Of a DNA stretch of 64,000 nucleotides, positions 9,871 through 17,629 are shown piece by piece. The stretch covers positions 1,143,784 through 1,207,783 of the forward strand of contig NZ_LT732529.1 of the NCBI RefSeq assembly GCF_900156865.1, in the 5' to 3' direction. The translations under genes were made by a program, and so were the position numbers. The DNA is from Litchfieldia sinesaloumensis. Its GTDB lineage: Bacteria; Bacillota; Bacilli; Bacillales; Bacillaceae_L. The first letter of the stretch is position 1. Every line of letters starts with the position of its first letter. The notes under the pieces are model-generated. The model had not been told where the DNA came from. It saw only the letters and a list, made by a program, of their open reading frames with translations, and did no database searches.

Positions 9871-10104
9871 TTATGCTTGTTCCATCGATGAAATGATTTC
9901 TTCCGGTGTTGGGAATCTCCCAAGTTCTTTCTTTGAGAAAATCTTCTCCCCATTTACAGTTACTTCAAACACTCCGCCTGAGGCAGGGATAAGCTCGAAG
10001 GTAGTGATAGTTTGTCTGTAATGAGTTAATAGTTGTTCCGCAAGACCTGCGGCTTTAGGTGCATAGTTTCACTGCATGCAAAACTCGATTGATACGTTGT
10101 ACAT
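9871..10104 (-). CDS. SelW/SelT-type Rdx selenoprotein with in-frame UGA
   Basis: Reading through a UGA at 10069-10071 gives a 77-residue protein starting MYNVSIEFCMQU, with Sec at residue 12 in a C-x-x-U redox motif. The fold and the following NYAPKAAGLAEQLL segment match the Rdx family (SelW/SelT/SelH), thioredoxin-like proteins; GGVFEVTVNGEKIFSKKELGRFP is the typical second half. The ATG follows AGGAGG, which overlaps the selB stop 13 bases upstream. A SECIS-like hairpin lies 16 bases after the UGA. A frameshift-free reading on both sides of the UGA, translational coupling to selB and a terminator right after the stop make a pseudogene unlikely. Confidence 0.9.
10038..10052 (-). promoter_or_regulatory. 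Bacterial SECIS hairpin of the SelW-like gene
   Basis: On the minus strand CCGCA-GGTCT-TGCGG forms a 5-base-pair stem with loop GGTCT, 16 bases after the UGA (21 to the loop). This resembles the E. coli fdhF SECIS apical region GCAGGTCTGC, where SelB binds, and fits the known spacing and the rule of a guanine at the start of the loop. Confidence 0.8.
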
Positions 10105-10117
10105 TTGTTAAAACCTC

Positions 10118-11989
10118 CTAATGTTTTATCCACACTCGATTCCCTTCTTCCCGTTTCGTTAATTTTAGATAATCAAGTAACTCTAAGAAAGGAATGAGGT
10201 ATTTACGAGAAAGTCCTAGTATTTCTTTTGCCTCTGATACGCTAAAACGATTATTTGTTGTCTTTTTTAACTTGTTAATCGCATGATCAAAGGCTTCTTT
10301 ATGTATCAACGTTTCTTCATTAAGTAAGTATGCTTGATTCGTTTTTAATAAATACGTTTTAAGCTCATTTGATGCTTGGTTCGAAATGGATGCTTCTTTT
10401 ATATAATCTCCCCATTTTTGGGGTTGTATGCCGTCATTTATAAGTGATGAAACAATGGTCTTCATTTGTCCATCTAGAAGGCTTGGGATAAAGTTGTATA
10501 GCGATAAATACTGTTCTTCTTTCTTCATATCGTTATTTTGTAATCGTTCATTGATGCAATATTCAATCAGACCTTTCGGGTGACCAAGTACTTGAAGAAG
10601 TTCGGCTTTACTGATACCTATTCGTAATGGAAATTTGTTGTGATAATTCTGTACGGTTTTCAGGATATCCTCATTTACTTCAGAGATAGAGCGTTTTGAA
10701 CTATAGGTATTCTCTTGAATATGGATATAATCACCCGTTGTTAAAATCTCTAGAACTTCATCCTCCTGAAGTGATGAAAGCTGGGTAAGTTGCAGCTTGG
10801 ATAATAGCTGATGGGTTTCTAGCAAATCATCAATAATCTCGGATGGTGAACGTTCCATTTGTTTTTTGAGCCTATTAATAGTTTCGACACCGAAACGGTA
10901 TTTTCCTGCAAGTGGCTGAATAATCCAGCCCCCACCTAGTGTTTCTACAGGTGTAGGCCTTCGTAAAATAAATCTGTCTCCTCGTCGAACGACAATTTCG
11001 TCTTCTAACTGAATCTGACAGACTATTTCCTCAGTAGTTTCTTGTACTTCATTCCGATCAAAGAAGACAATTTTACCGAAAGCCTCTGTGGTGCCAACAT
11101 GTAACTTGACTGGTGAACGCTGTTTAAGCGGCATTGATAGTGGCGAAACAAGTTGAAGCGAAATATCAATGGTGCGAGTAACTTGAAAATTTTTGGAATC
11201 AACTAGCACGTCCCCTCTTTTTATTTCCTCTTTTGCAACTCCCGTAATATTTAGAGCAGTTCGCTGTCCTGCCTGCGCTTTTTCAGTGTCTTGATTATGT
11301 ACCTGAATTTGTCTGACTTTCACCCTTTTACCTAATGGTAAGATTGTCAACTGACTTTCTTTAGAAACCCTACCCTCAAAAATCGTTCCCCTGACAATCG
11401 TTCCATGCCCCTGAACGGTAAAGGCCTGGTCAATTGGTAGGCGAAACGAGCCGTTAGTATCTTTTTGTGTTAGGTCCTCTATCTCCTTTTGAATAGCTAG
11501 TTTAAGTTCTGGTATACCTATTCCTGTTAGACTGTCTATAAATAGAATAGGTGCCTCCTTAAAGTCTGATTCAGCTAGTAGCTCTTTAATTTCTTCGACT
11601 GCAAGTTGTAGTAACTCATCCTCAACTCTTTCAATCTTTGAAACGACTACGAGACATTTTTTGATACCTAAGAAATTCAATATTTGGAGGTGTTCTTTTG
11701 TTTGTGGCATAACCCCTTCATCTCCTGCAATGACAAGCATGACAAGGTCAATACCGGCGACACCTGCAATCATTTGCCTAATAAAACGCTCATGTCCAGG
11801 CACATCGACAATGGAAGCATGAACCCCATTGTCTAGTAGTAGTGGTGCAAAACCAGGCTCAATCGAGATGTTTCGTTCCTTCTCTTCCTTTAACCGGTCG
11901 GTATCAACCCCTGTTAACGCCTTCGTAAGTGTCGTTTTACCATGATCAATATGTCCGGCCATTCCAATCGTATAAAAAACATCAGCCAT
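10118..11989 (-). CDS. selB: Selenocysteine-specific elongation factor SelB
   Basis: A 623-residue translation factor that brings Sec-tRNA to UGA codons by binding the SECIS hairpin. The N-terminal GTPase domain has GHIDHGKTTL (P-loop), DVPGHERF (G3) and VSKIE in place of NKxD; EF-Tu-like beta-barrel domains follow, and the C-terminal ~200 residues form the winged helices that bind RNA. It forms an operon with the downstream selenoprotein (13-base gap) and is divergent from selC-selD. Confidence 0.96.
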   Translation of the reverse strand: MADVFYTIGMAGHIDHGKTTLTKALTGVDTDRLKEEKERNISIEPGFAPLLLDNGVHASIVDVPGHERFIRQMIAGVAGIDLVMLVIAGDEGVMPQTKEHLQILNFLGIKKCLVVVSKIERVEDELLQLAVEEIKELLAESDFKEAPILFIDSLTGIGIPELKLAIQKEIEDLTQKDTNGSFRLPIDQAFTVQGHGTIVRGTIFEGRVSKESQLTILPLGKRVKVRQIQVHNQDTEKAQAGQRTALNITGVAKEEIKRGDVLVDSKNFQVTRTIDISLQLVSPLSMPLKQRSPVKLHVGTTEAFGKIVFFDRNEVQETTEEIVCQIQLEDEIVVRRGDRFILRRPTPVETLGGGWIIQPLAGKYRFGVETINRLKKQMERSPSEIIDDLLETHQLLSKLQLTQLSSLQEDEVLEILTTGDYIHIQENTYSSKRSISEVNEDILKTVQNYHNKFPLRIGISKAELLQVLGHPKGLIEYCINERLQNNDMKKEEQYLSLYNFIPSLLDGQMKTIVSSLINDGIQPQKWGDYIKEASISNQASNELKTYLLKTNQAYLLNEETLIHKEAFDHAINKLKKTTNNRFSVSEAKEILGLSRKYLIPFLELLDYLKLTKREEGNRVWIKH

Positions 11990-12077
11990 AGTCTTCCCCC
12001 TCTCCTTTTCATTCCGTTATGTATATCTTCTACTTTACTAGGTAGCTTGAGATGAATTCAAGTTTGATGATAATTAT

Positions 12078-12107
12078 TTGCCTATAAAAGAGATTCCTGT
12101 ATATAAT
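12078..12107 (+). promoter_or_regulatory. Promoter of selC-selD
   Basis: TTGCCT at 12078-12083 and a perfect TATAAT at 12102-12107 are separated by 18 bases. The mature tRNA would begin 13 bases after the -10 box, leaving a very short leader. Confidence 0.7.
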
Positions 12108-12119
12108 GATAGGTAGTTT

Positions 12120-12216
12120 GGGGTTGGCTGGGTGACTGGTGTCCCCCTGGGTCTTCAAAACCCTGAGGGAGGCGCGTGTCGTCTCCGGTGGGTTCGATTC
12201 CCACACAGTCCCGCCA
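12120..12216 (+). tRNA. selC: tRNA-Sec (anticodon UCA)
   Basis: A 97-base type II tRNA. The anticodon loop CTTCAAA carries TCA at 12155-12157. GTGGG-TTCGATT-CCCAC is the T arm, and ACAGTCCC-G-CCA forms the 3' acceptor strand with encoded CCA. A long variable arm (GGAGGC with GTCTCC) and an 8-base acceptor strand are Sec-tRNA hallmarks. The 5' strand GGGGTTGG pairs with two wobbles and a terminal mismatch, and the D stem (GGTGAC with GTCCCC) has one mismatch. It sits between selB and selD. Confidence 0.92.
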
Positions 12217-12270
12217 ATTAGTACTAAAGAACATACTGAACTGAAATCTAGTATGGAAGGAATGAAGTCG

Positions 12271-13323
12271 ATGTCTAAAAAGGAAGAAATCATTAAATTG
12301 ACCTCCCTTTCTACAAAAGCTGGCTGAGGATGCAAAATCGGTCCTGAGGACCTGACGCAGGTTCTGCGTCATTTACCAAAAGCTACGCCAAATCCAAATT
12401 TATTAGTTGGTCTTGATACGCCTGATGATGCGGGTGTTTATAAAATTAATGATGAAATTGCGCTTGTACAAACATTGGACTTTTTCACCCCAATCGTTGA
12501 TGACCCGTATATGTTCGGTCAGATTGCGGCTGCTAATGCTTTGAGTGATGTCTATGCTATGGGCGGAAAACCGATTACGGTAATGAACATCGTCGCCTTC
12601 CCTATTAATACATTAGACAAAAGTATTTTAGCCGAAATTCTAGCGGGTGCTGCTGAAAAAGTAAGTGAATCAGGTGCTTCACTAGTTGGTGGTCACTCCA
12701 TCGATGACAAAGAACCAAAATTCGGGTTATCTGTAACCGGTACGGTTCATCCATCACGAATTAGGGCTAATGCGGGAGCGAAGCCTGGTGATCGTCTCAT
12801 TCTCACAAAACCTATCGGAGTTGGGATTTTGACAACTGCGATTAAAAGAGATCTTCTAGATCAAGAGGATATCAAGAAAGTAACTGACGTTATGGCAACA
12901 TTGAATAAAAAAGCAGCTGAGGTAATGGAACATTATCATGTTCATGCCTGTACAGATGTAACGGGGTTCGGTCTCCTTGGGCATGCAATGGAGATGGCTG
13001 AAGGTAGTCATGTCGGAATCACGATTCATTATGAAAATGTCCCAGTTCTCCCAAAAACAAAAGAACTGGCTGAACAAAAGGTAGTTCCCGGTGGTACAAA
13101 GAAAAATCATGCATGGTTAGCAGATCGAGTGGAGTATAGTTCCAATTTAGATGAATTGGATCAACTCATTCTATGTGATGCGATCACATCTGGTGGACTT
13201 CTACTATCAATTCCGGAAAATGAAGTTGAGAAAATGCTACAAGAGCTACATAAAAACAATGTAGACGCTCGTATAATTGGTGAAGTAACTAGTGAAAATC
13301 CTGGATTCATTATGGTTATTTAA
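12271..13323 (+). CDS. selD: Selenide, water dikinase (selenophosphate synthase), itself a selenoprotein
   Basis: A 350-residue SelD that uses ATP and selenide to make selenophosphate, the selenium donor for Sec-tRNA. The catalytic position is an in-frame UGA at 12325-12327 (Sec19) in KAG-U-GCKIGP; E. coli has cysteine there. The downstream part carries LVGGHSIDD and DVTGFGLLGH. The ATG at 12271 has GGAAGGA 9 bases upstream. Without Sec decoding the gene looks like a 62-codon ORF followed by a truncated SelD starting at 12475. It follows tRNA-Sec by 54 bases and is probably cotranscribed with it. Confidence 0.95.
12353..12371 (+). promoter_or_regulatory. Bacterial SECIS hairpin of selD
   Basis: TGACGCAG-GTT-CTGCGTCA forms an 8-base-pair stem 25 bases after the UGA (33 to the loop). 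Its core CGCAGGTTCTGCG differs from the SelW-like gene's CGCAGGTCTTGCG by only two pyrimidines. A second small hairpin, GGTCC-TGA-GGACC at 12340-12352, lies between it and the UGA and is the alternative candidate. Confidence 0.7.
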
Positions 13324-13346
13324 GGACTCTCGTTTGAGTCCTTTTT
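13322..13346 (+). terminator. Terminator after selD
   Basis: AAGGACTC, a 6-base loop and GAGTCCTT are followed by TTT, immediately at the selD stop. It may separate selD transcription from the ABC transporter downstream, or act as partial attenuation. Confidence 0.75.
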
Positions 13347-13397
13347 AGATTGTTGGGAAATAATAACTTTTATAAAATAAACAAACGAGGTGTTTTT

Positions 13398-14285
13398 TTG
13401 ATTACTAGAAATATACGTTCACTCTTATTCGTTCTTATCCTAGTTCTTGCGGGATGTGGTTCGAATACTACTGACGAGAATAATGAGAGTGAAACTTTTA
13501 CAATTGGAGTCATTCCTGTGCAAACTGTCGGCGAAATGGAGACAGCTATGGATAAACTTCAATCCCTCTTAACAACTGAATTAGAACGTGAAGTTTCTGT
13601 CGATGTCTACCCTGATTATAACGGTGTAGTAGAGGCAATGAATTATGACAAGATTGATATGGCATACTTTGGTCCATTAACGTATGTCGTGGCTAATGAA
13701 AAAAGTGGCGCAAAAGCCATTATAACGCAATTGATTGATGGTGAACCCTTTTATCATTCGTATATCATTACACATAAAGATAGTCCTTTAGATTCACTAG
13801 AAGATCTGGTAGCACATTCAGGTGAAATTGACTTTGCTTTTGGAGATATCAATTCAACATCAGGCTCCCTCATCCCAGCTATTGAATTACAGGATCAGGG
13901 TGTTTTTACATCCGAGGATGAACATGAGTTTAAATCTGTTCGGTATACCGGATCTCATGATGCAACTGCATTGGCAGTTCAGAATCAACAAGTAAGTGCT
14001 GGTGCCATCGATAGTGCAATCTATAATCAGCTAGTTGAAGCTGGAAAAGTAGACGGTACCCTCTTTAAAACAATCTGGCAATCGGAAAAATTATTCCAAT
14101 ATCCATGGGCAGTACATAAGAATACAGACGATGAAACCATCCAAAAACTAAAAAGTGCTTTCTTAGCGATTGATGATGAAGAAATACTATCGGCATTTGG
14201 AGCAAATGGCTTCACAGAAGCAAGTGATAAGGATTACGAAAGCATTAGACAAGCGGCAATCAAACAAGGAATTATCAATGAATAG
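13398..14285 (+). CDS. PhnD-type substrate-binding lipoprotein, candidate selenium-oxyanion binder
   Basis: A 295-residue lipoprotein. The signal peptide ends in the lipobox LAGC (around residues 18-21), then a PhnD-family binding fold (FTIGVIPVQTVGEMETAMDKL, MAYFGPLTYVVA, INSTSGSLIPAIEL). The family binds phosphonate, phosphite and similar anions. A PhnD subfamily found beside selenium genes has been named a putative selenate binding protein in NCBI/TIGRFAM (recalled, not checked). Its place 75 bases after selD suits that. TTG at 13398 is the start, with GAGGTG 7 bases upstream. Confidence 0.8.
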   Translation: MITRNIRSLLFVLILVLAGCGSNTTDENNESETFTIGVIPVQTVGEMETAMDKLQSLLTTELEREVSVDVYPDYNGVVEAMNYDKIDMAYFGPLTYVVANEKSGAKAIITQLIDGEPFYHSYIITHKDSPLDSLEDLVAHSGEIDFAFGDINSTSGSLIPAIELQDQGVFTSEDEHEFKSVRYTGSHDATALAVQNQQVSAGAIDSAIYNQLVEAGKVDGTLFKTIWQSEKLFQYPWAVHKNTDDETIQKLKSAFLAIDDEEILSAFGANGFTEASDKDYESIRQAAIKQGIINE

Positions 14286-14296
14286 AGCTGATTTTC

Positions 14297-15052
14297 ATGT
14301 GGTTTAAACGAACTACCCTAACAATTGTAGTTCTATTAGGTATTGCGATTTACTTTAGTATGAGATTAACTGAATTTGATTTATCAAAATTCCGTGATTT
14401 TCGAAATATGATTGATTTTCTATCCCAATGGTTTCCTATGGATTTTTCAGCATTGCCCCGGATGCTTATAGATAGTGCTGAAACACTTGCGATGGCGTTT
14501 TTAGGAAGCTTATTTGGATTAATCATTGCATTACCAATCAGCTTTCTTGCTGCAAAAAACACATCGCCATCTCGCATTATTTTTAATGTAGTTCGTATTA
14601 TTATGAGCTTTGTTCGGTCAATTCCGGAAATTGTATTCGGATTAATTTTATTAACGGCTCTAGGGTTAGGCCCTTTCCCTGCTGTCTTAGCCATTATGTT
14701 TCATAATATTGGGGTACTAGGAAAACTCATTTCTGAACTGATTGAATCAGCTGATTCTGGTCCACATGAAGCAATGAAAGCGGTCGGTTCAAAGAATTGG
14801 TTGGCATCCTTGTTTAGCATCCTTCCACAGATATGGCCTAATGTGTTATCCCAATATTTTTATCGTTTTGAGGTTGCCATTCGAACCTCCCTCATTCTTG
14901 GTTTTATTGGTGGCGGTGGAATTGGACAGCGTCTATTTAATGATTTTAAAAGCTTTCAATACTCATCTGTTTCATTGGACGTTTTACTGATTATGTTGAT
15001 AGTCATCATAGTAGACTCGTTTGGAAGCTTTGTTCGGAATAAAGTGATTTAA
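14297..15052 (+). CDS. PhnE-type ABC transporter permease
   Basis: A 251-residue inner-membrane permease with about six hydrophobic segments and the EAA-like loop EAMKAVGSKNWLASLFSILPQIWP that contacts the ATPase. It belongs to the phosphonate/phosphite PhnE family. It lies 11 bases after the binding-protein gene and 13 bases before the ATPase gene, so the three form one transporter. Substrate is unproven; selenium oxyanion is inferred from the neighbouring sel genes. Confidence 0.85.
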   Translation: MWFKRTTLTIVVLLGIAIYFSMRLTEFDLSKFRDFRNMIDFLSQWFPMDFSALPRMLIDSAETLAMAFLGSLFGLIIALPISFLAAKNTSPSRIIFNVVRIIMSFVRSIPEIVFGLILLTALGLGPFPAVLAIMFHNIGVLGKLISELIESADSGPHEAMKAVGSKNWLASLFSILPQIWPNVLSQYFYRFEVAIRTSLILGFIGGGGIGQRLFNDFKSFQYSSVSLDVLLIMLIVIIVDSFGSFVRNKVI

Positions 15053-15065
15053 TGGGGGTTGTTTC

Positions 15066-15803
15066 ATGATTCAATTAAAGGATGTTTCGGTCTATTATCC
15101 GAATACAGAAATTCCGGCTCTACATTCAATAAATCTCAGCTTTGATGAGGGTGAATTTATTTGTGTACTAGGCAAAAGTGGTGCCGGTAAATCCACTCTT
15201 ATTAGATGTATGAATGGCCTACAACAACCATCAACAGGCGAAGTGTATTGGGATGGTCAACCATTGGCCCAAAAAAATAATGAACAACAGCGTCTTGTTC
15301 GAAGAGAAATCGGAATGATTTTTCAGCATTTTAACCTTATCCCCCGCTTGACGGTTTTACAGAACGCATTAACAGGCATGTTTGGCTATCGGAGTTCCCT
15401 GAAAAATCTCCTTGGGATATTTTCTAGAGAGGAAATTGAAACCGCCAAACGTATTTTGGGTGTGGTCGGTCTTACAGAATTAGAGCATCGTCGAGTTGAA
15501 TATTTAAGTGGTGGTCAAAAGCAACGTGTTGGAATTGCACGTGCTTTATTGCAAAGGCCTCGTGTTTTCTTAGGCGATGAACCTGTTGCAAGCTTAGATC
15601 CAGGCACTTCAAATCGCATCATATCATTATTAAAGGAATTACATGAACGTCATAACCTCTTATCTGTGATGAATCTGCATGATGTGGAACTTGCGAAACG
15701 ATTTGCCTCAAGAATCATTGCATTAAAAGATGGGGTCGTTATCTTTGACGGGAATCCGCAGGAGTTTACAACAGATTTGTTTGAAGAAACGTATAACAAA
15801 TGA
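15066..15803 (+). CDS. PhnC-type ABC transporter ATP-binding protein
   Basis: A 245-residue ATPase with Walker A GKSGAGKST, Q-loop region IFQHFNLIPRLTVLQNALTG, signature LSGGQKQR, Walker B FLGDEP and the switch histidine in MNLHDVELAK. It is closest in form to PhnC and powers the PhnD/PhnE-type transporter encoded directly upstream. The gene order binding protein, permease, ATPase differs from the phnCDE order. Confidence 0.9.
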   Translation: MIQLKDVSVYYPNTEIPALHSINLSFDEGEFICVLGKSGAGKSTLIRCMNGLQQPSTGEVYWDGQPLAQKNNEQQRLVRREIGMIFQHFNLIPRLTVLQNALTGMFGYRSSLKNLLGIFSREEIETAKRILGVVGLTELEHRRVEYLSGGQKQRVGIARALLQRPRVFLGDEPVASLDPGTSNRIISLLKELHERHNLLSVMNLHDVELAKRFASRIIALKDGVVIFDGNPQEFTTDLFEETYNK

Positions 15804-15889
15804 AATAAATCCCTAACAAGGAAGGAATTGTTTTCTTTTTATGGAATTGTTATACTTCTTGTATATTAATAGAAAAGAAGGTACATGCT

Positions 15890-16990
15890 TTGTCGAAAAA
15901 GAAATTACAATATTGGCTCATTCAAATCCTTTTAATTTTAACAATTATCTATGTTTCAACGAAAATTACCTTTTTGTTTCAACCAATCGGCGTATTTTTC
16001 TCGACGATCTTCTTTCCGATTTTGATTACTGGATTTCTGTTTTTTCTTTTGAATCCAATCGTCAAATTCCTCCAACGTCGGAAAGTGCCTAAAATCCTAG
16101 GCATAATCATCATTTATGTTTTATTTATAGGGTTGATTGTATTAGCGGTTGGTAATTTAGTTCCTATGATCACGAAACAATTTACAGCTCTTGGAAATGC
16201 TCTGCCTGGTTATGCGAATCAAGCGATGGATTTCTTCGAGGAGTTCTCCAAATCCTCCGAATTTAAATGGATTCAGGATGAACAACAAGATCTTTTGAAT
16301 ACAATCGAAGAAAAACTAATTGCTTTTGCAAATACACTACCTAATCGTATAACCGGTGGGATTACTCAAATCATTAGTGTTGTAACTAGTATTGCAATTA
16401 TATTAGTGACTGTCCCCTTCCTATTGTTTTATTTACTAAAGGATGGTCATCGCTTCCCACAAGCAATAGTTCGGTTTTTCCCAAGCGCATACCGAGATGA
16501 AGCTCTTACTATTTTAAAAGAAACCGGGGAAACACTTTCGGCTTATATTCAAGGACAGTTTACTGTAGCATTAGCCGTCGGAACCCTTTCTTTTATTGGG
16601 TATTTAATCATTGATTTACCGTTTGCGCTTGTTATGGCATTGATTGTAGCGGTCACGAATATTATTCCATACGTTGGACCTATTCTTGGAGGTGCTCCAG
16701 CGGTTATTGTTGGTTTATTCGACTCTCCTTTTAAAGCCTTACTAGTCGTAGTCGTAATAGTTATTGCCCAACAGTTAGAGGGTAATGTTCTCTCCCCTCT
16801 TATTCTTGGGAAGTCACTTGATACTCATCCAGCAACAATTATTATTCTATTACTTGCAGCGGGTAATCTTGCAGGAGTGTTGGGGATGATATTAGCCATC
16901 CCAACCTATGCGGTTGTCAAAACGATTGTTATTAATATCGTAAAGTTTCTTAAAGCAAAGAAAAAGGTCGAACTTACAGCAGATGGTTGA
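15890..16990 (+). CDS. AI-2E family transporter
   Basis: A 366-residue membrane protein of the AI-2E exporter/PerM family (B. subtilis YdbI, YueF and YtvI belong here). Eight or so hydrophobic helices, a large loop near residues 70-150 and the C-terminal DLPFALVMALIVAVTNIIPYVGPILG segment are typical. The substrate is not known for most members; some act as sodium/proton exchangers. TTG at 15890 is the start, 7 bases after AAGAAGGT. A terminator follows. Confidence 0.9.
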   Translation: MSKKKLQYWLIQILLILTIIYVSTKITFLFQPIGVFFSTIFFPILITGFLFFLLNPIVKFLQRRKVPKILGIIIIYVLFIGLIVLAVGNLVPMITKQFTALGNALPGYANQAMDFFEEFSKSSEFKWIQDEQQDLLNTIEEKLIAFANTLPNRITGGITQIISVVTSIAIILVTVPFLLFYLLKDGHRFPQAIVRFFPSAYRDEALTILKETGETLSAYIQGQFTVALAVGTLSFIGYLIIDLPFALVMALIVAVTNIIPYVGPILGGAPAVIVGLFDSPFKALLVVVVIVIAQQLEGNVLSPLILGKSLDTHPATIIILLLAAGNLAGVLGMILAIPTYAVVKTIVINIVKFLKAKKKVELTADG

Positions 16991-17008
16991 TTAGTTAAAC
17001 CATCACAG

Positions 17009-17038
17009 AAGGCGCAGATCCTGAATCTGCGCCTTTTT
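17009..17038 (+). terminator. Terminator after the AI-2E family gene
   Basis: GGCGCAGAT-CCTGA-ATCTGCGCC is a perfect 9-base-pair hairpin followed by TTTTT. Confidence 0.9.
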
Positions 17039-17068
17039 CTTCATCAAAAGAATTTTGTTGTTAAATAG

Positions 17069-17097
17069 TTGCAAATTGCAAGTATATATAGTATAAA
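17069..17097 (+). promoter_or_regulatory. Promoter and operator of the MarR-family gene
   Basis: TTGCAA at 17069-17074 and TATAAA at 17092-17097 are 17 bases apart. The -35 box is embedded in the palindrome TTGCAA-A-TTGCAA (17069-17081). The same palindrome recurs upstream of the permease, so autorepression is likely. Confidence 0.75.
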
Positions 17098-17117
17098 TAA
17101 ACCAAGAGGTGAAAATA

Positions 17118-17573
17118 GTGGAAAATAATAACGTAAGAAGTATGTTTCAAATTCTTGTTAGACGATTTGGTTTCTTAAATGAACAATGCTGTGAAAACTG
17201 TTGTGGTGAAAATATTAGCCTTCTTCAAAGTCATATCTTATACGAAATAAAGAGACAAAATTCTCCTTCTATGCAGGAGGTGGCCGGTGCTCTAGGTATT
17301 GATATTACGACATTTAGTAGACAAATAAAAACACTAGTTGATAAAGATATTGTCAAGAAAACACCTCATCCAAACGATAACAGAGTTAATATTCTTTCAC
17401 TCACTGAAAAAGGTAAAACGATGGAAAACAATATTGATGAAGAAATGAATCATTATTTACAACAGATCCTGTCCCACCTTAGTGAATATGAAAGAGAATC
17501 CGTGATTAGGTCCATAAATTTACTAAATGACGCCATGAAAAAATCAGAAAGTTACTGTTGTCCTCCTAAATAG
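17118..17573 (+). CDS. MarR-family regulator rich in cysteine pairs
   Basis: A 151-residue winged-helix regulator of the MarR family; the recognition region is MQEVAGALGIDITTFSRQIKTLVDKDIVKKTPHPNDNR. Unusually it has CC-ENCC near residue 25 and a CC pair near the C-terminus (SYCCPPK). Paired cysteines suggest sensing of a thiol-reactive metal, metalloid or oxidant; this is inference. GTG at 17118 is favoured because AGAGG lies 8 bases upstream. Palindromes precede both this gene and the permease. Confidence 0.88.
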   Translation: MENNNVRSMFQILVRRFGFLNEQCCENCCGENISLLQSHILYEIKRQNSPSMQEVAGALGIDITTFSRQIKTLVDKDIVKKTPHPNDNRVNILSLTEKGKTMENNIDEEMNHYLQQILSHLSEYERESVIRSINLLNDAMKKSESYCCPPK

Positions 17574-17580
17574 GAGGACA
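17559..17580 (+). other. Perfect hairpin over the marR stop codon
   Basis: TGTCCTCCT-AAAT-AGGAGGACA is a 9-base-pair hairpin containing the stop codon. No T-run follows, so it is not an intrinsic terminator. It could affect mRNA processing or expression of the permease downstream. Confidence 0.5.
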
Positions 17581-17596
17581 TAGTTCGAACTAATAC

Positions 17597-17609
17597 TTGC
17601 ATATTGCAA
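17597..17609 (+). promoter_or_regulatory. Second operator, upstream of the permease
   Basis: TTGCA-TAT-TGCAA matches the palindrome at 17069-17081 in both half-sites, 21 bases before the permease start. This indicates that the MarR-type protein also controls the permease directly. Confidence 0.7.
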
Positions 17610-17629
17610 ATAATAAAGGAGTGTTCATG

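Noticed and set aside
9871-10104. Frameshifted or nonsense pseudogene next to selB
   Set aside because: One UGA only, at the exact redox position, with a SECIS hairpin, coupled start and terminator; the sel genes are present to decode it.
12139-12327. A 62-codon plus-strand ORF spanning the tRNA-Sec and the selD start
   Set aside because: Its first half is the tRNA gene; its second half is the true SelD N-terminus ending at the Sec UGA. It is not a separate gene.
12475-13323. SelD starting at 12475 as a truncated enzyme
   Set aside because: Conserved KAGUGCKIGP and following residues lie upstream in frame, with a proper ribosome site at 12255-12261.
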